Below, piece after piece: positions 40,435-49,885 of a stretch of 55,256 bases of DNA. The position numbers and the translations under genes were made by a program. Below the pieces are notes generated by a model, which ran no database searches, was not told where the DNA came from, and saw only the letters and a program-made list of their open reading frames with translations. Source of the DNA: Acidobacteriota bacterium (GTDB lineage Bacteria > Acidobacteriota > Terriglobia > Terriglobales > Acidobacteriaceae); assembly GCA_021836865.1 (NCBI GenBank), contig JAKBHH010000014.1:1-55256 (forward strand), given 5' to 3'. How positions within the stretch are numbered: the stretch's first letter is position 1; each line of letters starts with the position of its first letter.

Positions 40435-43275
40435 TTACCGGTTCGCTTCGGCCATCATTGCTCTGGCGCGATTCAGGGCGTCAAGGCGGCGCTGCTTTTC
40501 CTGCTCCATGCTGGCGGGGCGCAATGGACTCTTGGCCGCGCGCTGGGCCATCTCGTCCAGGCGCTGACTGAAGGTTTGGCCAAGCGCGGTGACAGCGGAC
40601 CGGGCCTGCGGCAGGGTCTGGTGGAAGTGGGCGATCTCGTCCTGGGCGCGCTCGGGGTGATAGCCGAGGCGGTCGCCGGTCTGCATCGCGTCAATGAGCA
40701 GGTCAGGCGGCCCAGAGACTGGCCAGGTCTGCTGCAGGGCTTCATACGCGGCGCGCAGCCGGGTGATGGAGCCGGCAAAGCCGTCCAGCTGGCCGCGGCG
40801 CGCGGTGAGGCCAGCGGCGCGGCGCACGACGATGGTGACCGTCTTTGCGGTGCTTTGCGCGGGGACGGGGACAACGGTGGTGAGCGTGTTGCCCTGGAAG
40901 CTCCAGCCATTCTTCCCCAGCGGTCCCGCCTGCTTTACCGCCGTTCCGTTTACCGTGACCGATGCCGGCGGCCAGTCGGCGGGGAGGCGCAGCTCAAAGG
41001 CGCGGGACTTCATCATGTCGGGATAGCTGCCCCCAGGTCCGATCTGGGCTGGGCCGATTTCGACTTTGAGCGTGTCGCCGCTCTGCGTGGCCTTGATGGG
41101 CGTGCGGGTGAAGACGCCGCGTTGATAGTCGACGGATTTGCCGGAGTCCTCATAGACGGAATAGCTGGAAGCAGCGCCGGGCTGGAGCGGCCAGACGTTG
41201 ACGATGAGCGGGTCCACGGGCTTTTCGCCGGTGTACTGCATGGGCGGCTGCATGGGCACGATGGCGCCTGCCTTCAGATAGACAGGCGTCTGGTTGATGG
41301 AGAAGCTGCGGTCGAGCGTGACGGGGCCGGTGAAGTGGCGGCCGGTGGGCCACTCGATCCATTCGCCTTCAGGGAGCCAGACGGATTCGGCGGCGAGGCC
41401 GGTGGCCTTGGCGGAGGGTGTGACGACGGGCGCGACGAGGACCTGGTCGCCGAATAGGTACTCGTTCCTGCTGGCGTAGGCTTCGTTGGCCTCGGGCCAG
41501 TCGTAGTAGAGCGGGCGCAGGAAGGCGACGCCGGTGTCGTAGGTGCGGCGCGCCTCAGTATAGATGTAGGGCTGGAGGGCGTAACGGAGCTGGAAGGTGG
41601 AGCGCAGGATGGACGAGTAGGGCTCGGGATAGGCCCAGATACGGCGCTCGGACTCGGGATTCTTGGTGGTGTGGGTGCGGAGGATAGGGCTGAAGGCTCC
41701 GAACTGGACCCAGCGGGTGTAGAGCTCGGGCTCGACGGCGCCGGGCATGTGGCCGCCGATGTCGTGGCTCCAGTATGCGTAGCCGACGTTGGCGGCAGTG
41801 GCGGTGAACCAGGGCTGGAAGGCGAGCGAATCCCATACGGAGACGGTGTCGCCGGAGAAGCCGATCTGGTAGCGATGATTGCCGAGGCCACCCCAGCGAT
41901 GGAAGAGCAGCGGGCGCTTGCCTTCGCGCTGCTGATCGGTGAAGTGGACGTAGTTGAGCCACCAGGTGGGGTTGACGCCGGGGAGGCTTGTGGTCGGTTC
42001 CTGCTGCCAGTCGAGCCACCAGAAGTCGATTCCCTGTTTCTCCAGCGGATGATGAAGGATGTTCATGTAATTGGTGGCGTATTTCTTGTCGGTGATGTCG
42101 AACGGGACGTACTTCTTCGTTGCCGGGTCGATGCCCATGGCTTTGGCCATGGCAGGATAGGCGGCCTCCCAGGGCTGGACGCCGGAGGCGGGATGCAGAT
42201 TGAGGCTGGTTTTGAGGCCGTCGGCGTGGAGCTGGTCAAGGAATTGGGTGGGGTCGGGGAAGAGCAGCTTGTTCCATGTGTAGCCGGACCAGCCCAGGCC
42301 ATGCCCGGACTGATCGACCTGTCCGGCGGCCTTGAGCTGCTCGTTGTTGATGTGCCAGTCCATATCGATGACGAAGACATCGAGGGGCGTGGAGTTCTCT
42401 CGGAAGCCGCGGATGATCTCCATGATTTCCTGGTCAGAGTAGGCCCAGTAGCGCGACCACCATGCGCCGAAGGCGAAGCGCGGCGGCAGGGGGATGCGGC
42501 CTGCGACTTTGACGTAGTCGCCGAGGGCCTTGCGGTAGTCGTGGCCGTAGCCGAAGAAGTACCAGTCTGTGTAGGAGCCGGGCTGCTCGCCTGCGGGCCG
42601 CTCGATGACCCAGGGCCAGGGGGATTTTTCGCCCTGCAGGAAACGGAAGTCGGCGGAGTCAAAGAGCGGTCGGGTGGAGTCGTCGACCAGCGCCCATCCG
42701 GAGCGAGAGACGAGGCCCTCGCCGATGGGCTCGCGGGTCTTGCTGCCGAGTGCGCCGTCGAGGGTGCGGGTGGTGCCCTGGAGATTGGCGGGATCGGTCA
42801 TGCCGGGATGCCAGATGACGGGCTTGCCGTTTACGGAGAGCGCGATGGAGAGATTGGCGGGCGTGAAGTGGCCGTCGCCGGTGGGCGTGTAGGTGAGCGT
42901 GAGTGCGTCGGTCGTGATGGTGAGCTGTGGGCCTGCATTCATCCCGAGCGGGGACTTCGTAAACTTCGGCACAGGCAGGCGGCGGTTGAGGAAGACGAAG
43001 GAGGCGTGGTCTTCGAACTTGCCGTCAGCGGCCCACTCCATGCGGATGAGCTGCGGGGTGAGGACGGTGAAGCGCGCGTGGCCGAAAGGGACGACGGCTT
43101 TAGGATCGGCAACTGGATTGCTCTCCGGTTCAGCTTGCGCGGCGCGGGTTGCGGCGGCGGTTTTGACTTGCGGTGTCTCTTGCGCGCGGGCCATGGAAGG
43201 ACTTTGCACTGCTGCTCCTAGCGTTAGGCTAACGACGGCTCCGATTGTGACCAAGTAATGCAAGGTAGAACGCAT
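40435..43275 (-). CDS. Exported GH31 alpha-glycosidase (alpha-xylosidase/alpha-glucosidase type)
   Basis: The 946-residue enzyme has a signal peptide (about 1-32). Residues ~60-200 form the galactose-mutarotase-like N-terminal beta domain, then a TIM barrel with FVIDMDWHIN, nucleophile D422 in WLDWQQEP and acid/base candidate D476 in FSGDT. C-terminal beta domains follow, with a DUF5110-like segment, and the last ~120 residues are helical. GH31 enzymes release alpha-linked glucose or xylose from oligosaccharides. ATG 43275 is supported by AAAGGGGGAAG just upstream; the longer frame is not needed. Substrate preference cannot be read from sequence. Confidence 0.92.
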   Translation of the reverse strand: MRSTLHYLVTIGAVVSLTLGAAVQSPSMARAQETPQVKTAAATRAAQAEPESNPVADPKAVVPFGHARFTVLTPQLIRMEWAADGKFEDHASFVFLNRRLPVPKFTKSPLGMNAGPQLTITTDALTLTYTPTGDGHFTPANLSIALSVNGKPVIWHPGMTDPANLQGTTRTLDGALGSKTREPIGEGLVSRSGWALVDDSTRPLFDSADFRFLQGEKSPWPWVIERPAGEQPGSYTDWYFFGYGHDYRKALGDYVKVAGRIPLPPRFAFGAWWSRYWAYSDQEIMEIIRGFRENSTPLDVFVIDMDWHINNEQLKAAGQVDQSGHGLGWSGYTWNKLLFPDPTQFLDQLHADGLKTSLNLHPASGVQPWEAAYPAMAKAMGIDPATKKYVPFDITDKKYATNYMNILHHPLEKQGIDFWWLDWQQEPTTSLPGVNPTWWLNYVHFTDQQREGKRPLLFHRWGGLGNHRYQIGFSGDTVSVWDSLAFQPWFTATAANVGYAYWSHDIGGHMPGAVEPELYTRWVQFGAFSPILRTHTTKNPESERRIWAYPEPYSSILRSTFQLRYALQPYIYTEARRTYDTGVAFLRPLYYDWPEANEAYASRNEYLFGDQVLVAPVVTPSAKATGLAAESVWLPEGEWIEWPTGRHFTGPVTLDRSFSINQTPVYLKAGAIVPMQPPMQYTGEKPVDPLIVNVWPLQPGAASSYSVYEDSGKSVDYQRGVFTRTPIKATQSGDTLKVEIGPAQIGPGGSYPDMMKSRAFELRLPADWPPASVTVNGTAVKQAGPLGKNGWSFQGNTLTTVVPVPAQSTAKTVTIVVRRAAGLTARRGQLDGFAGSITRLRAAYEALQQTWPVSGPPDLLIDAMQTGDRLGYHPERAQDEIAHFHQTLPQARSAVTALGQTFSQRLDEMAQRAAKSPLRPASMEQEKQRRLDALNRARAMMAEANR

Positions 43276-43556
43276 GACTTCCCCCTTTTGTTTTGACTGA
43301 CTAAGGAAGGCTACCACCAGAGCACGCAGGGTGCGGCAACGGGGCAGACGGCAGGTTGGAAGAGGCGGGTATTGTGAAGAAAATGCGGACTTTTTGGACC
43401 TTTTGCGGGGGCGCGGCACGGCGGACGGGAAGGAGCGGGAAGCGAATCGCGCCGCAGTGCGTCTAACAGCGCAGTGGTATACTTGCCATCAAGACCGCCC
43501 TGCGAGGCCCCCTTACGGCGACCGTCGCACCTGCCGTCCGGAGGTTTCTCCCTTCT

Positions 43557-45188
43557 ATGACTCCCCGCGCCCGCCGGGCATTTTTCTCTCTCGCTATTTT
43601 TTTCACGGTTTGCGCCCTGGTGGGCAGCGTCATGCAGCGCAAGGTGGGCGCGCAGTCGTCTGAAGACGAGAGCCAGATTCGTGACAACCTGAAGACCTTT
43701 GCGAATGTTTACGCTCTGGTGGAGCAGAACTACGCGGAGCCGATCCACGGGGACAAGGCGGACACGGCGATCTATGACGGGGCCATCCCCGGCATGTTGC
43801 GCGTGCTGGACCCGCACTCGAATTTCTATGATCCGAAGGCCTACGCGCGGATGCAGGAAGACCAGCGCGGCCATTACTACGGCGTGGGCATGGTGATCCA
43901 GCAGCAGGGCAACAAGGTGTATGTGATCACGCCGTATGAGGGGACGCCGTCGTACAAGGCCGGTATCCGGCCGGGCGATGTGATCTCGGCGATTGATGGG
44001 AAGCCGGCCGACGGCATGACGTCTGACCTGGTGGCCAAGGCGTTGAAGGGTCCCAAGGGCACGCACGTGCAGGTGACGATGATCCGCGAGGGCCAGCCCA
44101 AGCCCCTGGTCTTTGACCTGATTCGCGATGAGATTTCGCATCCCTCCGTGGACCTGGCGTTTGAGATCCGGCCGGGCGTCGGGTATATCCACCTGACCCA
44201 GTTCCAGGAGACGACGGGCCAGGAAGTGATTGATGCGATCAATGGTTTTGGCAACCTGAAGGGGCTGGTCTTTGACCTGCGCGGCAACCCCGGAGGCCTT
44301 CTGAGCCAGGCGGTGGAAGTGTGCGACCACCTGCTTGCCAAGGGCCAGACGATTGTTTCGCAGCGCGGACGCGCCTATCCCGACCAGGTGTACACGGCGG
44401 CGCAAGGCAACGACGGCAAGACCTTTCCCATCGTTGTGCTGGTGAACCGCAACACGGCATCGGCGGCTGAGATTGTCTCCGGCGCGCTGCAGGACCACGA
44501 CCGCGCGCTGATTGTGGGCGAGACGACTTTTGGCAAGGGGCTGGTGCAGACCGTCTACAACCTGAGCGAGAACACCGGGCTGGCGCTGACGACCTACCAC
44601 TACTACACGCCGTCGGGACGGCTGATTCAGCGGAACTACAGCGGAGTTTCGCTGTATGACTACTACTACAACCACGCCGGCGCGCTGCCCTCGAACTCGA
44701 CGAATCGCGAGGTCAAGTTCACAGACTCCGGGCGTACGGTGTATGGCGGCGGGGGCATCACGCCGGATGAGAAGATCGAGAGCCCGAAGAACAACGACTT
44801 CCAGGATCAACTGCTCTACAAGTCAGCCTTCTTTCACTTTGCTCCCTCTTACCTTGCGAACCATACGGTGGACAAGAACTTCCAGGTAGACGATGCGGTG
44901 CTGAAGGACTTCAAGAGCTTTCTGACGAGCCAGAACATTCCGTGGACCGAGCCCGAGCTGAACGGGGTTCTGGACTGGGTCAAAGTGAATATCAAGGAGC
45001 AGATCATCAGCAGCCAGTTTGGCCAGTTGCAGGGCCTGCGCGTGCTGGCCGACTGGGACCCGATGATTCAGAAAGCCATGGGCTTTTTGCCCGAGGCGCA
45101 GGCGCTGGAAGACACGGCGCACAAAGTGCTGGCCCAGAAGGCCGAAGCACGAGGCACTGCGTCCGGCACCGACTCGTCACGACGCTAA
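43557..45188 (+). CDS. C-terminal processing protease (S41, CtpA-type)
   Basis: The 543-residue protease has an N-terminal signal/anchor (about 8-30). A PDZ domain (about 105-190, YGVGMVIQQ and KAGIRPGDVISAIDGKPA) precedes the S41 protease domain, with GLVFDLRGNPGG, nucleophile S302 in RNTASAAEIVSGAL and general-base K327 in TTFGKG. These enzymes cut the C-termini of exported proteins in the periplasm. A C-terminal extension (about 400-543) with helical segments is longer than in E. coli-type CtpA. A TATACT hexamer at 43478 may be the -10 box. Confidence 0.94.
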   Translation: MTPRARRAFFSLAIFFTVCALVGSVMQRKVGAQSSEDESQIRDNLKTFANVYALVEQNYAEPIHGDKADTAIYDGAIPGMLRVLDPHSNFYDPKAYARMQEDQRGHYYGVGMVIQQQGNKVYVITPYEGTPSYKAGIRPGDVISAIDGKPADGMTSDLVAKALKGPKGTHVQVTMIREGQPKPLVFDLIRDEISHPSVDLAFEIRPGVGYIHLTQFQETTGQEVIDAINGFGNLKGLVFDLRGNPGGLLSQAVEVCDHLLAKGQTIVSQRGRAYPDQVYTAAQGNDGKTFPIVVLVNRNTASAAEIVSGALQDHDRALIVGETTFGKGLVQTVYNLSENTGLALTTYHYYTPSGRLIQRNYSGVSLYDYYYNHAGALPSNSTNREVKFTDSGRTVYGGGGITPDEKIESPKNNDFQDQLLYKSAFFHFAPSYLANHTVDKNFQVDDAVLKDFKSFLTSQNIPWTEPELNGVLDWVKVNIKEQIISSQFGQLQGLRVLADWDPMIQKAMGFLPEAQALEDTAHKVLAQKAEARGTASGTDSSRR

Positions 45189-45404
45189 ACCTATCCAGTC
45201 CGCGGCCTTAACGCCTGGGCACTGCCCGTGGAGTGCAGTGCGGTCAGGCGCATCGCACGTCACGGCGCGGATTCCACACAAGTGCTATTTTCAGACCAGG
45301 AAAAGCCAACTATACCTACAGAGTTGGGTCCTCCATCGGCCATCTCTGCGGGCATCGAGTGGGCCGGTGTGAATTGCCCCGCAGGACTTATCAGAGAAAG
45401 GCCT

Positions 45405-46028
45405 ATGACCTTCACGCCGACACGCAGGCAGATTCTGACGGTAAGCGCCGGTCTGGGACTGGCGCTCTCCAGCTTTGCTGGCGGCTACGTCGCATCGATC
45501 CATTTGCGGAGAGTGTTGCCGGAGACGGTACGCTTGCAGCGGCTGTCGCCGCCGGGAGATGCCTCGCCCGAGGCGCGCGCGGGCGTGCTGGCTGCACTGC
45601 ACACCTTCCAGGATGGGTACATCAACCGCGATCCGCAGCAACTGGATGCCTTCATGGGCACCCTCTTTGACCGCAATGCCGATACGCTGGCGCTGGGCAC
45701 CGAAGGCGCGTATAACGAGTGGGCGCGCGGGTATCCGGCGGTGGAAGCGTTTGTCCGTCGTGACTGGCAATACTGGGGAGATGTGCGGCTGGATGTAGAC
45801 GGCGCAGATATCTGGTCCTCGGGCGATGTTGCCTGGGTAGCAACGGGAGGCGTGGTTCATTTTGGCCCGTCCAAGCGGCCGCTGCGCTTCACCGCGATTC
45901 TTACCCGCGCCGACGATCACTGGGTCTTCCGCCAGATGCAATTTCAATGGGATGACACCGAATCCAGTGACGGAGACGTTCTGCGCCCGCGCACGTATCT
46001 GCGGATCCTTCAACTCGGGATGCATTGA
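45405..46028 (+). CDS. Exported NTF2-like (SnoaL-type) protein
   Basis: The 207-residue product starts with a Tat-like signal (TPTRRQILTVSAGLGLALSSF). A domain of the NTF2/SnoaL type follows (about 50-190), with GVLAALHTFQDGYINRDPQQL, WARGYPAVEAFVRRDW, DIWSSGDVAWVATGG and RFTAILTRADDHWVFRQMQF. Members are ligand-binding or small enzymes with a cone fold; the function is unknown. AGAAAGG lies a few bases before the ATG. The gene is separated from the CtpA gene by ~215 bp and converges on the isoaspartyl peptidase. Confidence 0.82.
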   Translation: MTFTPTRRQILTVSAGLGLALSSFAGGYVASIHLRRVLPETVRLQRLSPPGDASPEARAGVLAALHTFQDGYINRDPQQLDAFMGTLFDRNADTLALGTEGAYNEWARGYPAVEAFVRRDWQYWGDVRLDVDGADIWSSGDVAWVATGGVVHFGPSKRPLRFTAILTRADDHWVFRQMQFQWDDTESSDGDVLRPRTYLRILQLGMH

Positions 46029-46063
46029 GGGCGAGGCAGGGCGCTCGTCCTGATGCATGTGGC

Positions 46064-47143
46064 TCACGGCTCGTCGTTGTAGACTCCAATTTCCAGCTTG
46101 CCGCCCTCCGCAATGCGGGCGCGAAACATGCCCGACGTGTTGAAGCTCCAGGCCATCTGTCCATCGGGCGTGATGGCGATGACGCCGCCATCGCCGTGGA
46201 TAGCGTCCAGTTCCTTGTGGATGACCTCATCGGCGGCCTGCTGCACACGCATGTGCCTGAAGTACACCAGATTGCAGATTTCGCGCGCCACGCCGAGCCG
46301 GATGAAGTACTCGCCCGTGCCGGTTGCGGAGACGGCGCAGGATTGATTGGACGCATAGGTGCCTGCGCCGATAATCGGCGAGTCTCCGATGCGGCCCCAG
46401 CGTTTGGCGGTGAGTCCCCCGGTGGAGGTGCCCGCGGCGATGTTGCCTTGCCGGTCGAGCGCGACCACGCCGACGGTGCCGTATTTGTGCGCGTCCGGCG
46501 GTTCGGGCAATGAATCGTTCCAGGCCTCGGGCGCGGGCGGCGCACCGGCTGGACGCGGCGGAATGGGCAGGCCTTCCTTCTTCAACTCGCGTACCAGCGA
46601 CTGCCAGCGGCGCTCGGTGAAGAAGAAACTGGGGTCCACCTGCTCCAGCCCCACGTGTGCAGCAAAGGCATCGGCTCCGTCCCCGGAGAGCATGACCCAC
46701 TGAGATTTTTCCATCACGGCGCGTGCCAGGCTGATGGGATGCCGGGTGCGCGTGACTCCGGCCACGGCGCCGGCCTTCAGCGTTGCGCCGTCCATGATGG
46801 CCGCGTCCAGTTCATTCCGGCCATCGGCGGTAAACACGGCGCCGCGGCCCGCATTGAAGAGCGGATCGTCTTCGAGGATGTGGATCGACGCCTCAATTGC
46901 ATCGAGCGACGAGCCACCGCCATCCAGCACCTTCGCGCCCGCTTCAATGGCTTCTTTCAGAGATGCACGGTAGGCGGCTTCCGTTTTGGGATCCATGGAT
47001 GCGCGCTCGATGACGCCCGCGCCGCCGTGGAGCACAATGGCCCAGCGGTGCGGCGGCTGCGCCTCGTGCGGTGTCTGGGCTGCGGAGGAAATTGCAGCCG
47101 CCGCCATCAGCGCCAGAATCGGAATTCCTGCCATCGACTTCAT
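46064..47143 (-). CDS. Exported isoaspartyl peptidase/L-asparaginase (Ntn-hydrolase)
   Basis: The 359-residue enzyme begins with a signal peptide (about 1-22, ISSAAQ). The Ntn asparaginase pattern follows: WAIVLHGGAG, then EDDPLFNAGRGAVFT, AAIMDGATLKAGAVAGV, and the autocleavage threonine in KYGTVGVVALD, with GRIGDSPIIGAGTYA downstream. The precursor cleaves itself before the threonine to give two subunits and hydrolyses isoaspartyl peptides or asparagine. GAGGTG lies 6 nt before ATG 47143. A second homologue without a signal peptide is encoded at 52134-53129. Confidence 0.93.
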   Translation of the reverse strand: MKSMAGIPILALMAAAAISSAAQTPHEAQPPHRWAIVLHGGAGVIERASMDPKTEAAYRASLKEAIEAGAKVLDGGGSSLDAIEASIHILEDDPLFNAGRGAVFTADGRNELDAAIMDGATLKAGAVAGVTRTRHPISLARAVMEKSQWVMLSGDGADAFAAHVGLEQVDPSFFFTERRWQSLVRELKKEGLPIPPRPAGAPPAPEAWNDSLPEPPDAHKYGTVGVVALDRQGNIAAGTSTGGLTAKRWGRIGDSPIIGAGTYASNQSCAVSATGTGEYFIRLGVAREICNLVYFRHMRVQQAADEVIHKELDAIHGDGGVIAITPDGQMAWSFNTSGMFRARIAEGGKLEIGVYNDEP

Positions 47144-47222
47144 GCGGATCACCTCGTGCCTCCCATGCTATATCGCAGTGCGGGGGCGATTGCGCGCAGC
47201 GCATGATTTAAGATCGCAATCA

Positions 47223-48275
47223 ATGAGGATGCGTATTCGCGCTTTTGTGGCGTGCCTTTTCCCCTACGCCTTTGCTGTGATGGCCCACGGCGGTCCGCGG
47301 CCGATGGCGGTGAAGGTTGTGGTTGTGGCCATGTTTGAGCAGGGCCAGGACACGGGGGATGCGCCGGGCGAACTGCAGTACTGGGTCGAGCGGGACCGAC
47401 TGGATCGCGTCTATCCGCTGCCCGCCGCCTACCATTCCGCGCGCATGAATGCGCGGGGCGAGATGGCCGTGCTGACCGGGCAGGGCACGGCGAACGCCGC
47501 GGCGACGATCATGGCGCTGGGACTTGATCCGCGCTTTGATCTGCGCCATGCGTACTGGCTGATTGCGGGCATCGCGGGCGCAACGCCGGAGCGGGCCTCA
47601 CTGGGATCCGCGGTGTGGGCGCGGTGGGTGGTGGATGGCGATCTGGGGTACGAGATCGATGCGCGCGAGATTCCGTCGGACTGGACCACGGGCTATATCC
47701 CTCTGCGCAAAGAGCGGCCTTTTGAAACGCCGGCGGCGCCGCTGGATGGACAGGTGTATGCGCTGAACGCGGGTCTTGCACAGTGGGCTTACGATTTGAC
47801 GCGCGCGATCCCCCTGGCAGACACGGACAAGCTGCGCGCGGCACGCGGCCATTTCGACGGAGCGGCGGCGCAGCGGCCTCCGTTTGTGGCGATGGGCGAT
47901 GAACTGTCGTCCTCGACCTACTGGCACGGCGCACGGATGGACGCGTGGGCCGCGCAGTGGGTCAGCTACTTCACGGGCGGCAAGGGGCAATTTGTGACCA
48001 CCGCGATGGAAGATACCGGCACTCTGCTGGCACTGAAGGATCTGAGCCGCGCAGGGCGCGTTGATTGGAACCGCATCCTGGTGCTGCGCACAGTGAGCAA
48101 TTTTGACCGCCAGCCACGCGGGATGAGTGCGGCTGAAAGCCTGGCGCAACAGCGCATCGGGACCTATAGCGCCTATCTGCCTTCGCTGGAAGCGGCCTAC
48201 ACGGTGGGTCACGCGGTGGTCGAAGAAATTCTGGGCCACTGGAGCCGCTTTGAGAAAGACGGCATCCAACAGTGA
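47223..48275 (+). CDS. Purine nucleoside permease (NUP family)
   Basis: The 350-residue protein has an N-terminal signal-like segment, then the NUP pattern with KVVVVAMFEQGQDTGDAPGE, VLTGQGTANAAATIMALGLD, WLIAGIAGATP and the C-terminal TMEDTG-like stretch ending in YTVGHAVVEEIL. NUP proteins belong to the nucleoside phosphorylase-like superfamily and are implicated in purine nucleoside uptake. It is a single gene, divergent from the isoaspartyl peptidase, with 138 bp between it and the antiporter gene. No membrane helices besides the signal are seen. Confidence 0.88.
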   Translation: MRMRIRAFVACLFPYAFAVMAHGGPRPMAVKVVVVAMFEQGQDTGDAPGELQYWVERDRLDRVYPLPAAYHSARMNARGEMAVLTGQGTANAAATIMALGLDPRFDLRHAYWLIAGIAGATPERASLGSAVWARWVVDGDLGYEIDAREIPSDWTTGYIPLRKERPFETPAAPLDGQVYALNAGLAQWAYDLTRAIPLADTDKLRAARGHFDGAAAQRPPFVAMGDELSSSTYWHGARMDAWAAQWVSYFTGGKGQFVTTAMEDTGTLLALKDLSRAGRVDWNRILVLRTVSNFDRQPRGMSAAESLAQQRIGTYSAYLPSLEAAYTVGHAVVEEILGHWSRFEKDGIQQ

Positions 48276-48413
48276 AGCGGCGCAGGCAGAACTTCTGAAT
48301 CCATCCATACGCATGGCTGTCCTATTCTGAGCAAGCCGTAACACTGCGCAGACGCGGGAATGTTGTAGATTGACATCTGCAGAACCCGGCGGAGATCGCG
48401 AGGTCGAATCGTC

Positions 48414-49724
48414 ATGATGACCGCATTGGTAATTGCCTTCATCGGCGCTCTGGTCTTTGGCGCGCATCTCTTTGTGGGCCTGTTTGCCAAAACCCGCGTG
48501 CCGGACGTGCTGCTGCTGATTGTCATCGGACTGATTCTGGGGCCTGTGACGCACCTGGTGACGCCGGCGGAGTTTGGCAAGGTCGGCCCGATCTTTACCA
48601 CCGTCACGCTGGTTTTCATCCTGTTTGAGAGCGGCACGGAGCTGCAGATTCACACGCTGCGCACGGCGCTGAAGGGCACGCTGATTCTGGCCACGTTGAA
48701 CTTTGTGGTGACGGCATGCATGGTGGCGCTGGCGGCGTGGAAGCTGGCGCATCTTGGGGTCATGCGCTCGTTGATGATGGGGTCCGTTCTGGGCGGCATC
48801 TCGCCCGCGGTCGTGATCCCTCTTTCCGCGCAGCTCAAGATGGGTCGCGCTTCGTCGGTGATTCTGTTTTTGGAATCGGCGGTGGGGGATGTTTTTTCAA
48901 TCGTGATCGCGCTGGCTCTGCTGGACGGCATGCGGGCGGGCAATGTGCGCGTGGGGCCGATGCTGGGAGCGCTGGTGGGCTCGTTTCTTCTTGCCGGAGT
49001 TCTGGGCGGACTGGGCGCGGTCTTCTGGTCAAACCTGCTGAGCCGGATGCGCACGCTGCAGAACGGCATGTTCACCACGGCGGCGTTCATGTTTCTGATC
49101 TTCGGCGTGACGGAGATGCTGGGTTACAGCGGGGCCATTGCCGCGCTGGTGTTCGGCATTGGCCTGGGCAACGTGGCATGGCACGGCGCGCTGATGTCAA
49201 AGAAGTTTCCGTCGCTGGAGCCGGTGGGGCTGAACGAGCGCGAGAAGACGTTTTTTGCAGAGATTGTTTTCCTGCTGAAGACGTTTTTCTTTGTCTACAT
49301 CGGGCTTTCGATTGAGGTGAAGAACATCTCATGGATTACCTTCGGGCTCACGGTGACGCTGCTGATCTTCATTTTGCGGATTGCGATTGTGCGCTTCGGA
49401 GTGCATAAGTCGACGCCGCGGAAAGACGCCTGCCGGATGGCGGTGATGGCGCCCCGAGGGCTGGCGGCGGCGGTTCTTGCTTCTCTGCCGCTGCAGCAGG
49501 GCGTCGTGGGCGGGGATCTGATTCAGAACAGCACGTATGCCGTGGTGCTGTTCAGCATCATCTTTACGTCTGTGCTGATTTTTCTGCAGGACAAGACATT
49601 TGTGGGCGGGATCTACCGGTGGATTTTTTCGGGATTTGCGCCGGATGGTGCATGGATCGATATTCACAGGAGCGACGTGCACGCTCTGGAGGGTTCGGAG
49701 CAGGCGGAAGGTTCGTCGGAGTAA
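48414..49724 (+). CDS. Cation/proton antiporter (CPA family)
   Basis: The 436-residue protein has about twelve hydrophobic helices. Family landmarks are RVPDVLLLIVIGLILGPV, VTLVFILFESGTELQIHTL, SVLGGISPAVVIPLSAQL and ESAVGDVFSIVIALAL, where the Asp and Glu are candidate ion-site residues. Such proteins exchange Na+ or K+ for protons at the inner membrane. Two adjacent ATGs (48414, 48417) are possible starts. The soluble tail after residue ~400 is short and acidic; no TrkA-N domain is present. Confidence 0.9.
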   Translation: MMTALVIAFIGALVFGAHLFVGLFAKTRVPDVLLLIVIGLILGPVTHLVTPAEFGKVGPIFTTVTLVFILFESGTELQIHTLRTALKGTLILATLNFVVTACMVALAAWKLAHLGVMRSLMMGSVLGGISPAVVIPLSAQLKMGRASSVILFLESAVGDVFSIVIALALLDGMRAGNVRVGPMLGALVGSFLLAGVLGGLGAVFWSNLLSRMRTLQNGMFTTAAFMFLIFGVTEMLGYSGAIAALVFGIGLGNVAWHGALMSKKFPSLEPVGLNEREKTFFAEIVFLLKTFFFVYIGLSIEVKNISWITFGLTVTLLIFILRIAIVRFGVHKSTPRKDACRMAVMAPRGLAAAVLASLPLQQGVVGGDLIQNSTYAVVLFSIIFTSVLIFLQDKTFVGGIYRWIFSGFAPDGAWIDIHRSDVHALEGSEQAEGSSE

Positions 49725-49885
49725 TTATTCATTCCAAGGACGTCGTGTTGCGCCACGCGAGAGCGCATGAGAAGCTTCACGTAGGACGCATCCGGCTTGG
49801 GTCATGACTGCATCCGGGTTGCGCATGACTGCACAGAAGTTGACTGGCGCGGTGATTCCGACCGGTGAAGGGAGCGAGGACTCAG

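Noticed and set aside
41671-43221. Long plus-strand open frame (over 500 codons) opposite the GH31 gene
   Set aside because: It is rich in Gly, Val, Asp and Glu without any motif, the usual shadow of a GC-rich gene; the minus strand has complete GH31 motifs.
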